A DNA stretch of 64,000 bases from NCBI GenBank assembly GCA_002271215.1, contig CP018628.1, positions 2,914,001 through 2,978,000 of the forward strand, in the 5' to 3' direction. The translations under genes and the position numbers were made by a program. The notes beneath the pieces were generated by a model. The model did not search any database. It was not told the origin of the DNA and was given only the letters and a program-made list of their open reading frames with translations. The stretch comes from Lelliottia jeotgali. GTDB taxonomy: Bacteria > Pseudomonadota > Gammaproteobacteria > Enterobacterales > Enterobacteriaceae. Below are positions 38,297 through 45,838 of this stretch, piece by piece; the stretch's first letter is position 1; the number at the start of each line of letters is the position of its first letter.

Positions 38297-39139
38297 TTAC
38301 CAGACGATGCGCCCGTTTGATGTATGGCCTTTAGCATTTTTTACTATACTGAAATCAACTATTACATAGGGATATATTTTATTTACTTTAAACACAAGAT
38401 TGGAAACTAATTGCATTTTTGATTTAACAACTTCAGGACGCAAAACGATGTTTGACGTCCCTTTTATTTTAGCGCTAGGATAAATAAGACCCTCTACATC
38501 CGGATGTTTTTCAAGAAGCAGACGGCAAAAAACTCTTGAATAAATATAATTTATTTCATGGGCGTTGACGCTATTTAGTAATTCAGCAGAAAGAGCATCC
38601 ATGTACAAATATGATAATAAAGCACGAATATCATCCTTCCCAATTCGCTGGATAAAATCACGCATCTCATTAAATGCTACCATTGAAATGGTATTAGTTC
38701 CGTGATAAGCATTATACACTTCACCAAAGGCAAAACATCGCACTCCATGTTCCGATTTTTCAGGCAATTTAAAATGGGCTATATGTACATAATCGCCTTC
38801 CTTTGCATTGATTTCAGCCAAAGCAGTTCCGATGCTATAGGCACCATAGAAGATAGCTTGTTTATCCTCATTCATCCGGCCTATTTTACATTTCTCTAGA
38901 GGAGGAGGATATATTTCTCTTATATTATCATATCCATATTCGCTTAAGCACTTTCTTGCTCTAAAAATTGGTCTATCATAACCAAACTGAAAATTAATCC
39001 CTCCATATGATTGAAGATACCATCTGATTAGCCCTTCCACTTTTTCTGGTTCTTTAGTCGCTAATAATTCATTACGAAAGAGATCAAGACTGTTTAATGC
39101 AATTACTTTTAGTTTGTTATCCATAACCATCCCGCTCAT
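38297..39139 (-). CDS. RES-domain protein
   Basis: The product is 280 residues from 39139; ATGs at 39130 and 39124 are alternatives, the last having GCGGGA before it. The RES pattern is IFRAR (58-62), GRMN (87-90), IFYGAYSIGTALAEI (96-110) and a C-terminal GLIYPSAKIKGTSNIVLRPE. RES proteins such as MbcT and ParT/Res degrade or transfer ADP-ribose from NAD+, normally held by a cognate Xre-type antitoxin. No antitoxin gene lies on either side. About 55 residues precede the domain and are of unknown role. AT-rich codon use fits the island. Confidence 0.75.
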   Translation of the reverse strand: MSGMVMDNKLKVIALNSLDLFRNELLATKEPEKVEGLIRWYLQSYGGINFQFGYDRPIFRARKCLSEYGYDNIREIYPPPLEKCKIGRMNEDKQAIFYGAYSIGTALAEINAKEGDYVHIAHFKLPEKSEHGVRCFAFGEVYNAYHGTNTISMVAFNEMRDFIQRIGKDDIRALLSYLYMDALSAELLNSVNAHEINYIYSRVFCRLLLEKHPDVEGLIYPSAKIKGTSNIVLRPEVVKSKMQLVSNLVFKVNKIYPYVIVDFSIVKNAKGHTSNGRIVW

Positions 39140-39325
39140 AGCTATCTGACCAACATGACACTTTTCGTCACTGCATCTACTATACAGGCTAACAATTTAA
39201 ATCTCTTTTTCAATGAGGAGGTGTAAAAAATGTGTGTTGCAGCTGTTATCGCTTAGATTGTTTGCTTGTTTGGATACGTAACGGCGTCGAGTGGCAGTAT
39301 TGCTGGCTAGAGGATCGTCCTTAGA
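39140..39325. other. Right end of island with a cut-off gene start
   Basis: A strong Shine-Dalgarno GAGGAGGTG at 39215-39223 precedes ATG 39230, but that frame stops after eight codons (MCVAAVIA). A 22-codon frame from 39213 also crosses here. This looks like the start of a gene whose body was lost. No match is recognised in the rest. Confidence 0.35.
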
Positions 39326-39375
39326 AGGTGGTACGGGTATTTCTCAGCCTTAACGTGGAAGGGCACCCCGAGTCA
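39326..39375 (-). repeat. Right 50-bp direct repeat (attR-like), partial TPP aptamer
   Basis: It carries the 5' half of the thiM aptamer (GACTCGGGGTGCCC to CCCGTACCACCT) and breaks off exactly before the pyrophosphate-sensing arm, so it cannot fold as a working riboswitch. It matches 35942-35991 at 49 of 50 bases. The bases just outside (CCAAAT before GACTCGG on the minus strand) resemble the E. coli thiM leader more than the left copy does. Confidence 0.85.
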
Positions 39376-39854
39376 TTTGGTACAAAACAGCTTACTTTTC
39401 CCAGCTTAGGGGAAGCTGCTTGTTGGCGTAAGCCCCCCTACCGTTTATCGCTTCTTCACGCTGTGCCTTGACACGAAAAAGTAGGCACCTGGTAAGCCCA
39501 GATACGGACTATAAACGGCAAGTGAGAAAATTAATCTTATAGGCAACGATTCAAGGAGCTTTACCCCCCTCCCCTCAAACTTATTAAACATCATAAAAAG
39601 CGCCCTCCCTTTCATCTGTAAGTATACATTGATATAACGAAATTAAGTTGTATCTATATTGTAGTTGCCTAATCATCATTATAAAACAGGGGTGTGAACC
39701 GCCTGTTTTATCACCTTAAACAGTTTCACATAAGAACATTCGCATGATGTAGATCAATAATTTCACTCTCATATTCCATGATATTTCACCGCTATTACCA
39801 ATGTACAAAATTAAACATTGGAACATTTATGATTATTTATTGGTGGATAGCAAA
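39376..39854. other. AT-rich spacer before the autotransporter gene
   Basis: Holds a hairpin CAGCTT-AGGGG-AAGCTG near 39394, an inverted fragment of the thiM leader 3' end at 39441-39460 (TATCGCTTCTTCAC at 39446-39459), and a terminator-like hairpin at 39681. The last 140 bp are AT-rich and should hold the autotransporter promoter. No gene is supported. Confidence 0.45.
39681..39711. terminator. Terminator-like hairpin
   Basis: Ten-bp stem ATAAAACAGG / CCTGTTTTAT with an 11-base loop. The A- and T-rich arms suit either direction. It isolates the autotransporter operon from the island. Confidence 0.6.
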
Positions 39855-40847
39855 ATGAAGTTAGTTAATGTTGAAAAGTCTACAATTGCGGTAATGGTGT
39901 TTATGGCTTGTCTGTCTGGTGCTAAGGCTGCGAATACGGATACTGCATTTATCAACACCAGCCCTACCACGAATATCGTTATTGCTATTAAAGGGCAAGA
40001 TGAGAGCGCTAAAAGGTATGACCTGGATGAGATTGAAGCTAATACTCACGCTATCTCTGCTGAATCAGCAAGCCGCACAACTGCTGTGCAAGATCTGCAA
40101 GGCGAAATCAATAACAATAAAACGGATATTACCGATTTCAGACGTGATAGTTCTTTGCAGAACGCTGAAATCACCTCTAATAATCAGCAAATTGCTATCC
40201 TGGCGAATAACGCCACTCAGGACAAAGCCGATCAGCAAGCCGTAAACCACGCGCTGACTGACGTTAATATTCATCAGGATACGTTGATTAACGGTAACAC
40301 CAACCGCATTAAAGCACTTGAGAACCAGCCTAAGCCGAAAGATGGTGTAAACGGTAAGGACGGGGCTAAGGGTGATAAAGGTGATAAAGGCGATCGCGGA
40401 GAACGTGGTTTAGCGGGTGTGAATACCACTATCACTAAAGTTGATACAGCGACACAAGCGAAAGTCGCCAGTAATAGCAAATCTCTCATTGAAACGGCTA
40501 AACAGTCTGCGAATGTCGCCAAAGATCTCCAGGACGCAAAACAGTTCTTCAACCAGCAGCAGGCCAGCAGCAACAGCCAGTTCAAAAACCTGAAAGACGA
40601 AGTCGACGACAACAAGAAAGAGTCCCGCAGCGGCGCGGCTTCTGCCATTGCGATTGCGTCGATGCCTCAGGTGGAAGCAGGACAATCGGTGATGTTCTCC
40701 GCAGGCGCGGGGACGTTCAAAGATGAACAGGCGCTGAGCGTGGGCGCATCATTCCATGCCGGGGCTTCAACGGTCATTAAAGCAGGTGTCAGTGACTCCA
40801 CGAATAATGATTTTGCGATGGGCGCGGGAATTGGAATTGGGTTTTGA
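39855..40847 (+). CDS. YadA-type trimeric autotransporter with collagen-like stalk
   Basis: The product is 330 residues from the ATG at 39855; an upstream ATG (39801) would put 18 residues before the signal peptide. The signal peptide is MKLVNVEKSTIAVMVFMACLSGAKA. A coiled-coil-rich passenger follows, then a short collagen-like run of eight Gly-x-y triplets (GVNGKDGAKGDKGDKG..., about 162-187), more coiled coil, and a YadA anchor (GAASAIAIASMPQVEAGQ to AMGAGIGIGF) ending in Phe. It should trimerise in the outer membrane as an adhesin. The head is very short. The 5' half is AT-rich and the anchor GC-rich, which suggests a mosaic gene. Confidence 0.88.
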   Translation: MKLVNVEKSTIAVMVFMACLSGAKAANTDTAFINTSPTTNIVIAIKGQDESAKRYDLDEIEANTHAISAESASRTTAVQDLQGEINNNKTDITDFRRDSSLQNAEITSNNQQIAILANNATQDKADQQAVNHALTDVNIHQDTLINGNTNRIKALENQPKPKDGVNGKDGAKGDKGDKGDRGERGLAGVNTTITKVDTATQAKVASNSKSLIETAKQSANVAKDLQDAKQFFNQQQASSNSQFKNLKDEVDDNKKESRSGAASAIAIASMPQVEAGQSVMFSAGAGTFKDEQALSVGASFHAGASTVIKAGVSDSTNNDFAMGAGIGIGF

Positions 40848-40890
40848 TAAACCGGCTCATCTTAATTAAATATTTCACCTGTACTCTTTG

Positions 40891-41052
40891 ATGATAGCCA
40901 TCGTGACTAAAATAATAATTTGTTCTGCCGTTCTTTATATTTTACTGACGCTGACCGGCTTCTGGCTCGGCACCCTGTATAGCGATTATTTCTCCTGCCG
41001 TCAGTTTTCCCTGGCTTTAAATTGTGTTCATTGTAATGAGGTTAATAAATGA
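40891..41052 (+). CDS. Small membrane protein between autotransporter and lipoprotein
   Basis: This 53-residue ORF reads MIAIVTKIIICSAVLYILLT, then LTGFWLGTLYSDYFSCRQFS, then a tail with a CVHC pair. It has one clear membrane helix (about 8-27) and three later Cys residues. Its TGA overlaps the next ATG (ATGA), which supports translation. I do not recognise a family. The autotransporter-membrane protein-lipoprotein order recalls the Salmonella sadBA pair, where a lipoprotein helps export the adhesin. Confidence 0.55.
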   Translation: MIAIVTKIIICSAVLYILLTLTGFWLGTLYSDYFSCRQFSLALNCVHCNEVNK

Positions 41053-41510
41053 AGAAGTTACTGATGATTGCCCTGGCGGTTTCCGCGCTTTCTGCCTGCA
41101 CCTCCCCTGCTGAACGCATGGCGAAGTGTGAAGCTCAGGGCGTTAGCCGTGATACCTGTTATCTGGCGGAACAAAACCGCACCACGGCGATGAATGCAGT
41201 GGCCGAAAAACAGGCTATGGAGAATGCCGCTAACGCCGTGCAACACGCGCAAAGTGCCAAAGTGCAGGACCCGCTGCGTGAGGCGTCATTTACCGCCAAC
41301 GGCATTAACGCCACGGTCAGTAACGGTTTTTTCACCGCGAAAATCAACGGTAAGAAAGCCGTCGTGAAACGTTTTAATGCGAATAGTTATGAAATCAAAG
41401 GGGCGGGATACGTTCTCTCGGTCACCCTCGATGATAACGGCATCACCGACGCGTCCTGGAACAGAACCCACGGTCGCGATCATGGTTTATTGCAGTTTAC
41501 GCAGAAGTAA
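41049..41510 (+). CDS. Lipoprotein of unknown function
   Basis: The product is 153 residues with the lipoprotein signal MKKLLMIALAVSALSACTSP (lipobox LSAC, Cys17). An Ala/Gln-rich helical part (about 45-75) is followed by a beta-rich domain FTANGINATVSNGFFTAKINGKKAVVKRF. It is coupled to the upstream small membrane protein and a terminator follows directly, so it closes the autotransporter operon. It could assist autotransporter export or anchoring. There is no known family that I can name. Confidence 0.75.
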   Translation: MKKLLMIALAVSALSACTSPAERMAKCEAQGVSRDTCYLAEQNRTTAMNAVAEKQAMENAANAVQHAQSAKVQDPLREASFTANGINATVSNGFFTAKINGKKAVVKRFNANSYEIKGAGYVLSVTLDDNGITDASWNRTHGRDHGLLQFTQK

Positions 41511-41514
41511 TGTT

Positions 41515-41540
41515 AAGGCGGCTAACGTGCCGCCTTTTTT
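41515..41540 (+). terminator. Terminator of the autotransporter operon
   Basis: Stem AAGGCGGC / GCCGCCTT with a TAACGT loop and a T run; it starts 5 bp after the lipoprotein stop. Confidence 0.9.
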
Positions 41541-41661
41541 GTATCGCGCATGGTGAGGGGTTTGGACTGCGAAGCGGCAGATTTTTGCTATCAAAAACAT
41601 CGAGTTATTGGCTACTCTTTAACCCCCCTCTTTTGTAACAAAACAGTAAACAAATTAACCA

Positions 41662-41690
41662 TTGAGCCACGCGCCAAAAGGCTCTATATT
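41662..41690 (+). promoter_or_regulatory. Sigma-70 promoter of dat-ddc
   Basis: TTGAGC (-35) and TATATT (-10) are separated by exactly 17 bp. They lie about 87 bp before the dat start, leaving a leader of about 80 nt. Confidence 0.7.
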
Positions 41691-41776
41691 GGCCGCGTTT
41701 TTTACTCGCTACATCCTTAACTAACTATTTATTCAATCGAGGCGCATAAGACTGCCCCGGTTGTAGGAGTGATATG

Positions 41777-43159
41777 ATGACGGATAAAGTCCGTATTGAC
41801 ACCGCAGATGCCCGCAAAAGCAACGAAACCTATCTGGCCCGTCAGGCCGAGTTTGAATCGAACGTCAGGAGTTATCCTCGCAAGCTGCCTTTAGCTATCA
41901 CTAAAGCAGACGGCGTGTGGATAACCGATGCAGATAATAAAGAATACCTTGACTGTCTTGCCGGCGCTGGCACCCTCGCGCTTGGCCATAACCATCCTGA
42001 TGTGCTGAAAAGCATCCAAAATGTCATTACCAGCGGCTTGCCGTTACATACGCTCGATCTGACGACTCCGTTGAAAGACGAGTTCTCGGAATACCTGCTC
42101 TCCCTGCTGCCAGGCCAGGGCAAAGAATATTGCCTGCAGTTCACCGGCCCGTCCGGCGCAGATGCGGTAGAAGCCGCGCTGAAGCTGGCGAAAAAAGTCA
42201 CCGGGCGCAGCAGCATCATTAGCTTCTCTGGCGGTTATCACGGGATGACCCACGGCGCGCTGTCCGTGACAGGTAACCTGTCACCGAAAGAAGCGGTCGA
42301 TAACATGATGCCAGAAGTGCAGTTCATGCCGTATCCGCACCAGTACCGTTGCCCGCTGGGTATCGGCGGTGACGCGGGCGTGAAAGCGCTGACTTACTAC
42401 TTCGATAACCTGATCAACGACGTCGAAAGCGGCGTGCGTAAACCTGCGGCCGTGATTTTAGAAGCGGTTCAGGGCGAAGGCGGCGTGAACCCGGCTCCGG
42501 CTGAGTGGCTGCAGCGCATTCGTAAAGTGACTCAGGAACACGGCATTCTGCTGATTCTTGATGAAGTTCAGGCTGGATTCTGCCGTACCGGCAAACAGTT
42601 CGCCTTCGAACACGCAGGCATCGAGCCGGACATCATCGTGATGTCTAAAGCCGTCGGTGGCGGTTTACCGCTGGCCGTCCTCGGTATCAAAAAACAGTTC
42701 GATGCCTGGGCTCCGGGACATCACACCGGCACTTTCCGTGGCAACCAGCTCGCAATGGCGACCGGCCTGACCACGCTGAAAATTTTGAAAGAGCAGAATA
42801 TCGCTGACAAAGTCGCCGCTCAGGGTGAATGGCTGAAAGGCCAGCTGGCAGAGCTGCAGAAACGTTATCCGGTGATCGGCCACGTGCGCGGCCTGGGCCT
42901 GATGATCGGTATCGAGATCGTGAAACCGCACGAAGCGCCAGACCACATGGGCTGCTTCCCGGGTGATGGCGAATTGTCTGCCCTGATCCAGAAGAAATGC
43001 TTCGAAGCGGGCCTGATTCTGGAGCGCGGTGGTCGTGATGGCGTGGTTCTGCGTCTGCTGCCGTCCCTGCTGATCAACGAGCAGGAACTGAACGTGTTCC
43101 TGGATAAATTTGAGCAGGCGCTGCTTGCTGCGGGCGTTCGCCCCGTTTCACCGGAGTAA
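41777..43159 (+). CDS. dat: Diaminobutyrate-2-oxoglutarate aminotransferase
   Basis: The product is 460 residues; the ATG at 41774 just before is equally possible. It makes L-2,4-diaminobutyrate from aspartate semialdehyde and glutamate. Class III aminotransferase motifs are seen: [17 protein letters not shown], the [17 protein letters not shown] cofactor-phosphate loop, [14 protein letters not shown], and the Schiff-base Lys in [14 protein letters not shown]. It is followed after nine bases by ddc. Together they form the 1,3-diaminopropane pathway known in Acinetobacter and Enterobacter. Confidence 0.93.
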   Translation: MTDKVRIDTADARKSNETYLARQAEFESNVRSYPRKLPLAITKADGVWITDADNKEYLDCLAGAGTLALGHNHPDVLKSIQNVITSGLPLHTLDLTTPLKDEFSEYLLSLLPGQGKEYCLQFTGPSGADAVEAALKLAKKVTGRSSIISFSGGYHGMTHGALSVTGNLSPKEAVDNMMPEVQFMPYPHQYRCPLGIGGDAGVKALTYYFDNLINDVESGVRKPAAVILEAVQGEGGVNPAPAEWLQRIRKVTQEHGILLILDEVQAGFCRTGKQFAFEHAGIEPDIIVMSKAVGGGLPLAVLGIKKQFDAWAPGHHTGTFRGNQLAMATGLTTLKILKEQNIADKVAAQGEWLKGQLAELQKRYPVIGHVRGLGLMIGIEIVKPHEAPDHMGCFPGDGELSALIQKKCFEAGLILERGGRDGVVLRLLPSLLINEQELNVFLDKFEQALLAAGVRPVSPE

Positions 43160-43168
43160 GTGAAAACG

Positions 43169-44635
43169 ATGTCTGATGTAAACCCAATTCTGTCGTCGTC
43201 GGCGCAAAGCATCGAGGCCTATCAGCAGGCCATCGAGCAGAGTTCTCAAGCGGTGATGCAATGGCTGCAACAGTCTGAGATGTATCAGGGGAAAACCGTC
43301 GCCGAATTGCGCGATAACATTTCTCTGAACTTCGGTCAGAAAGGCCTCGGCAACGAAGCGGCGATTGCCCGCGCGGTCGAGTACTTCCTGAAAGACAGTC
43401 TGTCGGTTCACCACCCGCAGTGCGTGGCGCACCTGCACTGCCCGAGCCTGGTGGTAAGCCAGGCGGCGGAAGTATTGATCAACGCCACCAACCAGAGCAT
43501 GGACTCCTGGGATCAAAGCCCGTCAGCGACCATTATTGAAATGAAGTTGATCGACTGGCTGCGTACCCGCGTGGGCTATCAGGCCGGTGATGCGGGCGTG
43601 TTCACCAGCGGTGGCACTCAGAGTAACCTGATGGGGCTGATGCTGGCACGTGACGCGTTCTTCGCGCGTCAGGGCCACTCTATCCAGCAGGACGGCCTGA
43701 TTGGCGACCTGCGTAAGATCCGCGTGCTGTGTTCTGAAAATGCACACTTCTCAGTGCAGAAGAACATGGCGCTGCTCGGTCTGGGCTACCAGTCGGTCAT
43801 TCAGGTGAAAACCGACGAATGTTCGCGCATGGACCTGAACGATCTGGCGGCAAAAATTGCCCAGTGCAATGCCAACGGTGAGCAGATTCTGGCGATTGTT
43901 GCCACTGCCGGGACTACCGACGCGGGCGCTATCGATCCGCTGCGTGCTATCGCTGAGATGGCCGCAGAACAGCAGATTTGGGTGCACGTGGATGCAGCCT
44001 GGGGCGGCGCGCTGCTGATGTCCGATAAATATCGCGACTATCTGGACGGCATCGAGCTGGTGGATTCCATCACGCTGGACTTCCACAAGCAGTTCTTCCA
44101 GACCATCAGCTGTGGTGCATTCCTGCTGAAAGAAGAGCGTCATTACGAGCTGATGCGCTACCAGGCTGCATACCTGAACTCCGAGTTTGACGAAGAAGCG
44201 GGCGTACCGAACCTGGTCTCCAAATCACTGCAGACCACGCGCCGTTTCGACGCGCTGAAGCTGTGGATGAGCCTGGAAGCCTTGGGTCAGGAGCAGTACG
44301 CGGCGATCATCGACAACGGCGTAACGCTGGCGCAGGATGTGGCGGAGTACGTACAAACTCAGGATAACCTTGAGCTGGTCATGCAGCCTCAGCTGGCGAG
44401 CGTGCTGTTCCGCTTCCGTCCTAACGCTGAGCTGAACGAGGCTACCATCGCGTTGCTGAACCAGAAAATTGGTGACGCCCTGCTCGACTCCGGTCGTGCG
44501 AACGTCGGTGTGACTGAGCACAACGGCGTGACCTGTCTGAAGCTGACGCTGCTGAATCCAACGGTGACGCTGGATGATGTGAAAGTCCTGCTGTCATTGG
44601 TCGAACGCACGGCGCACGAAATTCTGGCGAAGTAA
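43169..44635 (+). CDS. ddc: L-2,4-diaminobutyrate decarboxylase
   Basis: The product is 488 residues from the ATG at 43169; a GTG at 43160 is only three bases from the GGAG and so less likely. It is a PLP group II decarboxylase (GAD/DDC type). Substrate and cofactor motifs: GVFTSGGTQSNLMGLMLARD, VHVDAAWGGALLMS and the Schiff-base Lys in SITLDFHKQFFQTISCGAF. It forms 1,3-diaminopropane, a polyamine, from the product of dat. Confidence 0.93.
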   Translation: MSDVNPILSSSAQSIEAYQQAIEQSSQAVMQWLQQSEMYQGKTVAELRDNISLNFGQKGLGNEAAIARAVEYFLKDSLSVHHPQCVAHLHCPSLVVSQAAEVLINATNQSMDSWDQSPSATIIEMKLIDWLRTRVGYQAGDAGVFTSGGTQSNLMGLMLARDAFFARQGHSIQQDGLIGDLRKIRVLCSENAHFSVQKNMALLGLGYQSVIQVKTDECSRMDLNDLAAKIAQCNANGEQILAIVATAGTTDAGAIDPLRAIAEMAAEQQIWVHVDAAWGGALLMSDKYRDYLDGIELVDSITLDFHKQFFQTISCGAFLLKEERHYELMRYQAAYLNSEFDEEAGVPNLVSKSLQTTRRFDALKLWMSLEALGQEQYAAIIDNGVTLAQDVAEYVQTQDNLELVMQPQLASVLFRFRPNAELNEATIALLNQKIGDALLDSGRANVGVTEHNGVTCLKLTLLNPTVTLDDVKVLLSLVERTAHEILAK

Positions 44636-44642
44636 CTTTCGT

Positions 44643-44672
44643 TTACCCCCGCACCGCCTGGTGCGGGGGTAA
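44643..44672 (+). terminator. Terminator after ddc
   Basis: Very stable 13-bp stem TTACCCCCGCACC / GGTGCGGGGGTAA with a GCCT loop, 7 bp after the ddc stop; only a weak T-rich tail follows. Confidence 0.8.
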
Positions 44673-44850
44673 TGTTCGTTTTGTTCTTCCTCTTTATCTT
44701 CCCTCAAAATCCCCCTTTTTCTCCGCCACCGCGCCAACGCAATAAAGCGTGTCCACGCTAAAATTCGGATTATTCATTTACCCCTCGTGTCAGTAACGCC
44801 TGGGCAAAGCTGTTCAGATTTGTTACATTTTTTTTCAAACATCTGCGGCG

Positions 44851-44908
44851 GTGATACCTAAAATGTGACGCTTGCTGCGCTGTGATACCACAGCGGGCTG
44901 AGGTATCA
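44851..44908 (+). promoter_or_regulatory. GTGATACC repeats upstream of rcnB
   Basis: GTGATACC occurs at 44851 and again at 44882, and its inverse GGTATCA at 44902-44908. Together they form a possible operator or leader hairpin 25-80 bp before the rcnB start. This is a pattern seen by eye only. Confidence 0.3.
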
Positions 44909-44932
44909 GCAAAAGGGTTAACTGGAGAAAAA

Positions 44933-45265
44933 ATGGCTAAGAGTAAATTGCTGCTTCTGGGTGTGTTGATGTCACTGGCGGGTGCCGTATATGCCGCTCC
45001 GCAACCGGCCGCTGCGCCTTCCGGCATTCAGGCTTACGAAGAACAAGAGTTCATTGCCGATTTCACAAAATTCAAAATTGGCGACACGGCCCCGGCGATG
45101 TATCAAACGCCTGAGTACATCATTAAGCAATTTCAGCTGCGTAATCTGCCTGCGCCTGACGCGGGAACGCACTGGACTTACATGGGCGAGAACTATGTCC
45201 TGATTAATGATACTGACGGGAAAATTCTCAAAGCGTACAACGGGGATATTTTCTATCACCGCTGA
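44933..45265 (+). CDS. rcnB: Periplasmic nickel/cobalt homeostasis protein RcnB
   Basis: The product is 110 residues from ATG 44933, with CTGGAG before it. A signal peptide (KLLLLGVLMSLAGAVYA) is followed by the RcnB domain FIADFTKFKIGDTAPAMYQT, NLPAPDAGTHWTYMG and YVLINDTDGKILKAY, close to E. coli RcnB (YohN). RcnB tunes Ni/Co efflux with RcnA. Neither rcnA nor rcnR is present here, although E. coli has rcnRA just upstream, so the partner must be elsewhere or lost. Confidence 0.88.
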   Translation: MAKSKLLLLGVLMSLAGAVYAAPQPAAAPSGIQAYEEQEFIADFTKFKIGDTAPAMYQTPEYIIKQFQLRNLPAPDAGTHWTYMGENYVLINDTDGKILKAYNGDIFYHR

Positions 45266-45695
45266 TCCCATCACCGTCAGACTGTGGCAGGAAAGCGATC
45301 GGCCTTTCCTGCGTACCCTCTTTTTACAGGCCCGTCGTAAAGCGTGGCCGTGGCTGGATAGCGCCGACTGGAAGCTTGAGGATTTCGACGCAGCCACGCG
45401 CGACGAGCAGATCTGGGTGGCGATGCAAAATGGTCATCGCGTCGGGTTTGCTTCGGTCTGGAGCAACGATAATTTTCTGCATAATCTGTTTGTCGACCCG
45501 CAGTATCAGGGCGGTGGCGCAGGGAGCCTAATGCTGGAACACGTACAACAGAGGTTCACCAGTACAGGATCGCTTAAGTGTCTGGTCAGAAATGAGCGGG
45601 CGGTGGCGTTTTACCAGCGGCACGGCTGGCATATCGAAGCCACGGGGGATTCTCCGGACGGAGAGTATTACCTGATGCATTACCGGTTGCGGTAA
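45207..45695 (+). CDS. GNAT-family N-acetyltransferase
   Basis: The product is 162 residues if it starts at 45207, the only standard start in frame. This places its first 59 bp inside the end of rcnB. The recognisable domain begins at ITVRLWQESDRPFLRTLF (about residue 22). HNLFVDPQYQGGGAGSLML is the acetyl-CoA binding motif A, and NERAVAFYQRHGWHIEATG is motif B. The substrate is unknown. Translation may depend on ribosomes finishing rcnB. Confidence 0.85.
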   Translation: MILTGKFSKRTTGIFSITADPITVRLWQESDRPFLRTLFLQARRKAWPWLDSADWKLEDFDAATRDEQIWVAMQNGHRVGFASVWSNDNFLHNLFVDPQYQGGGAGSLMLEHVQQRFTSTGSLKCLVRNERAVAFYQRHGWHIEATGDSPDGEYYLMHYRLR

Positions 45696-45718
45696 TTGCG
45701 GGTTCCGTGCGGTCTTGC

Positions 45719-45823
45719 GCCCGGCGGCGCTTCGCTTGCGCGGGCCTACGGGTTTGGTGCGGTCTGGCTGCGCTGCGGGGCTACGGGTTTTGTAGGCCGG
45801 GTAAGGCGAAGCCGCCACCCGGC
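45719..45823. repeat. REP elements between the GNAT gene and mrp
   Basis: One REP at 45719-45749 (GCCCGGCGGCGCTTCGCTTG) and a second of the GTAGGCCGGGTAAGG type at 45792-45823. A GTGCGGTCT word precedes the first, and another lies between them, as in the CCCTCACCCC repeats. Confidence 0.7.
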
Positions 45824-45838
45824 ACAACAATCTAAAAA

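Noticed and set aside
35992..39325. Integrase or recombinase gene within the island
   Set aside because: I looked for tyrosine or serine recombinase motifs in all ORFs of this interval and saw none; mobilisation in trans or decay must be assumed.
39326..39375. A second working TPP riboswitch
   Set aside because: The pyrophosphate-sensing arm and the 3' strand of the closing helix are missing and no thiamine gene follows.
39801..39854. Upstream start for the autotransporter
   Set aside because: It would add 18 polar residues before a good signal peptide and has no ribosome-binding site.
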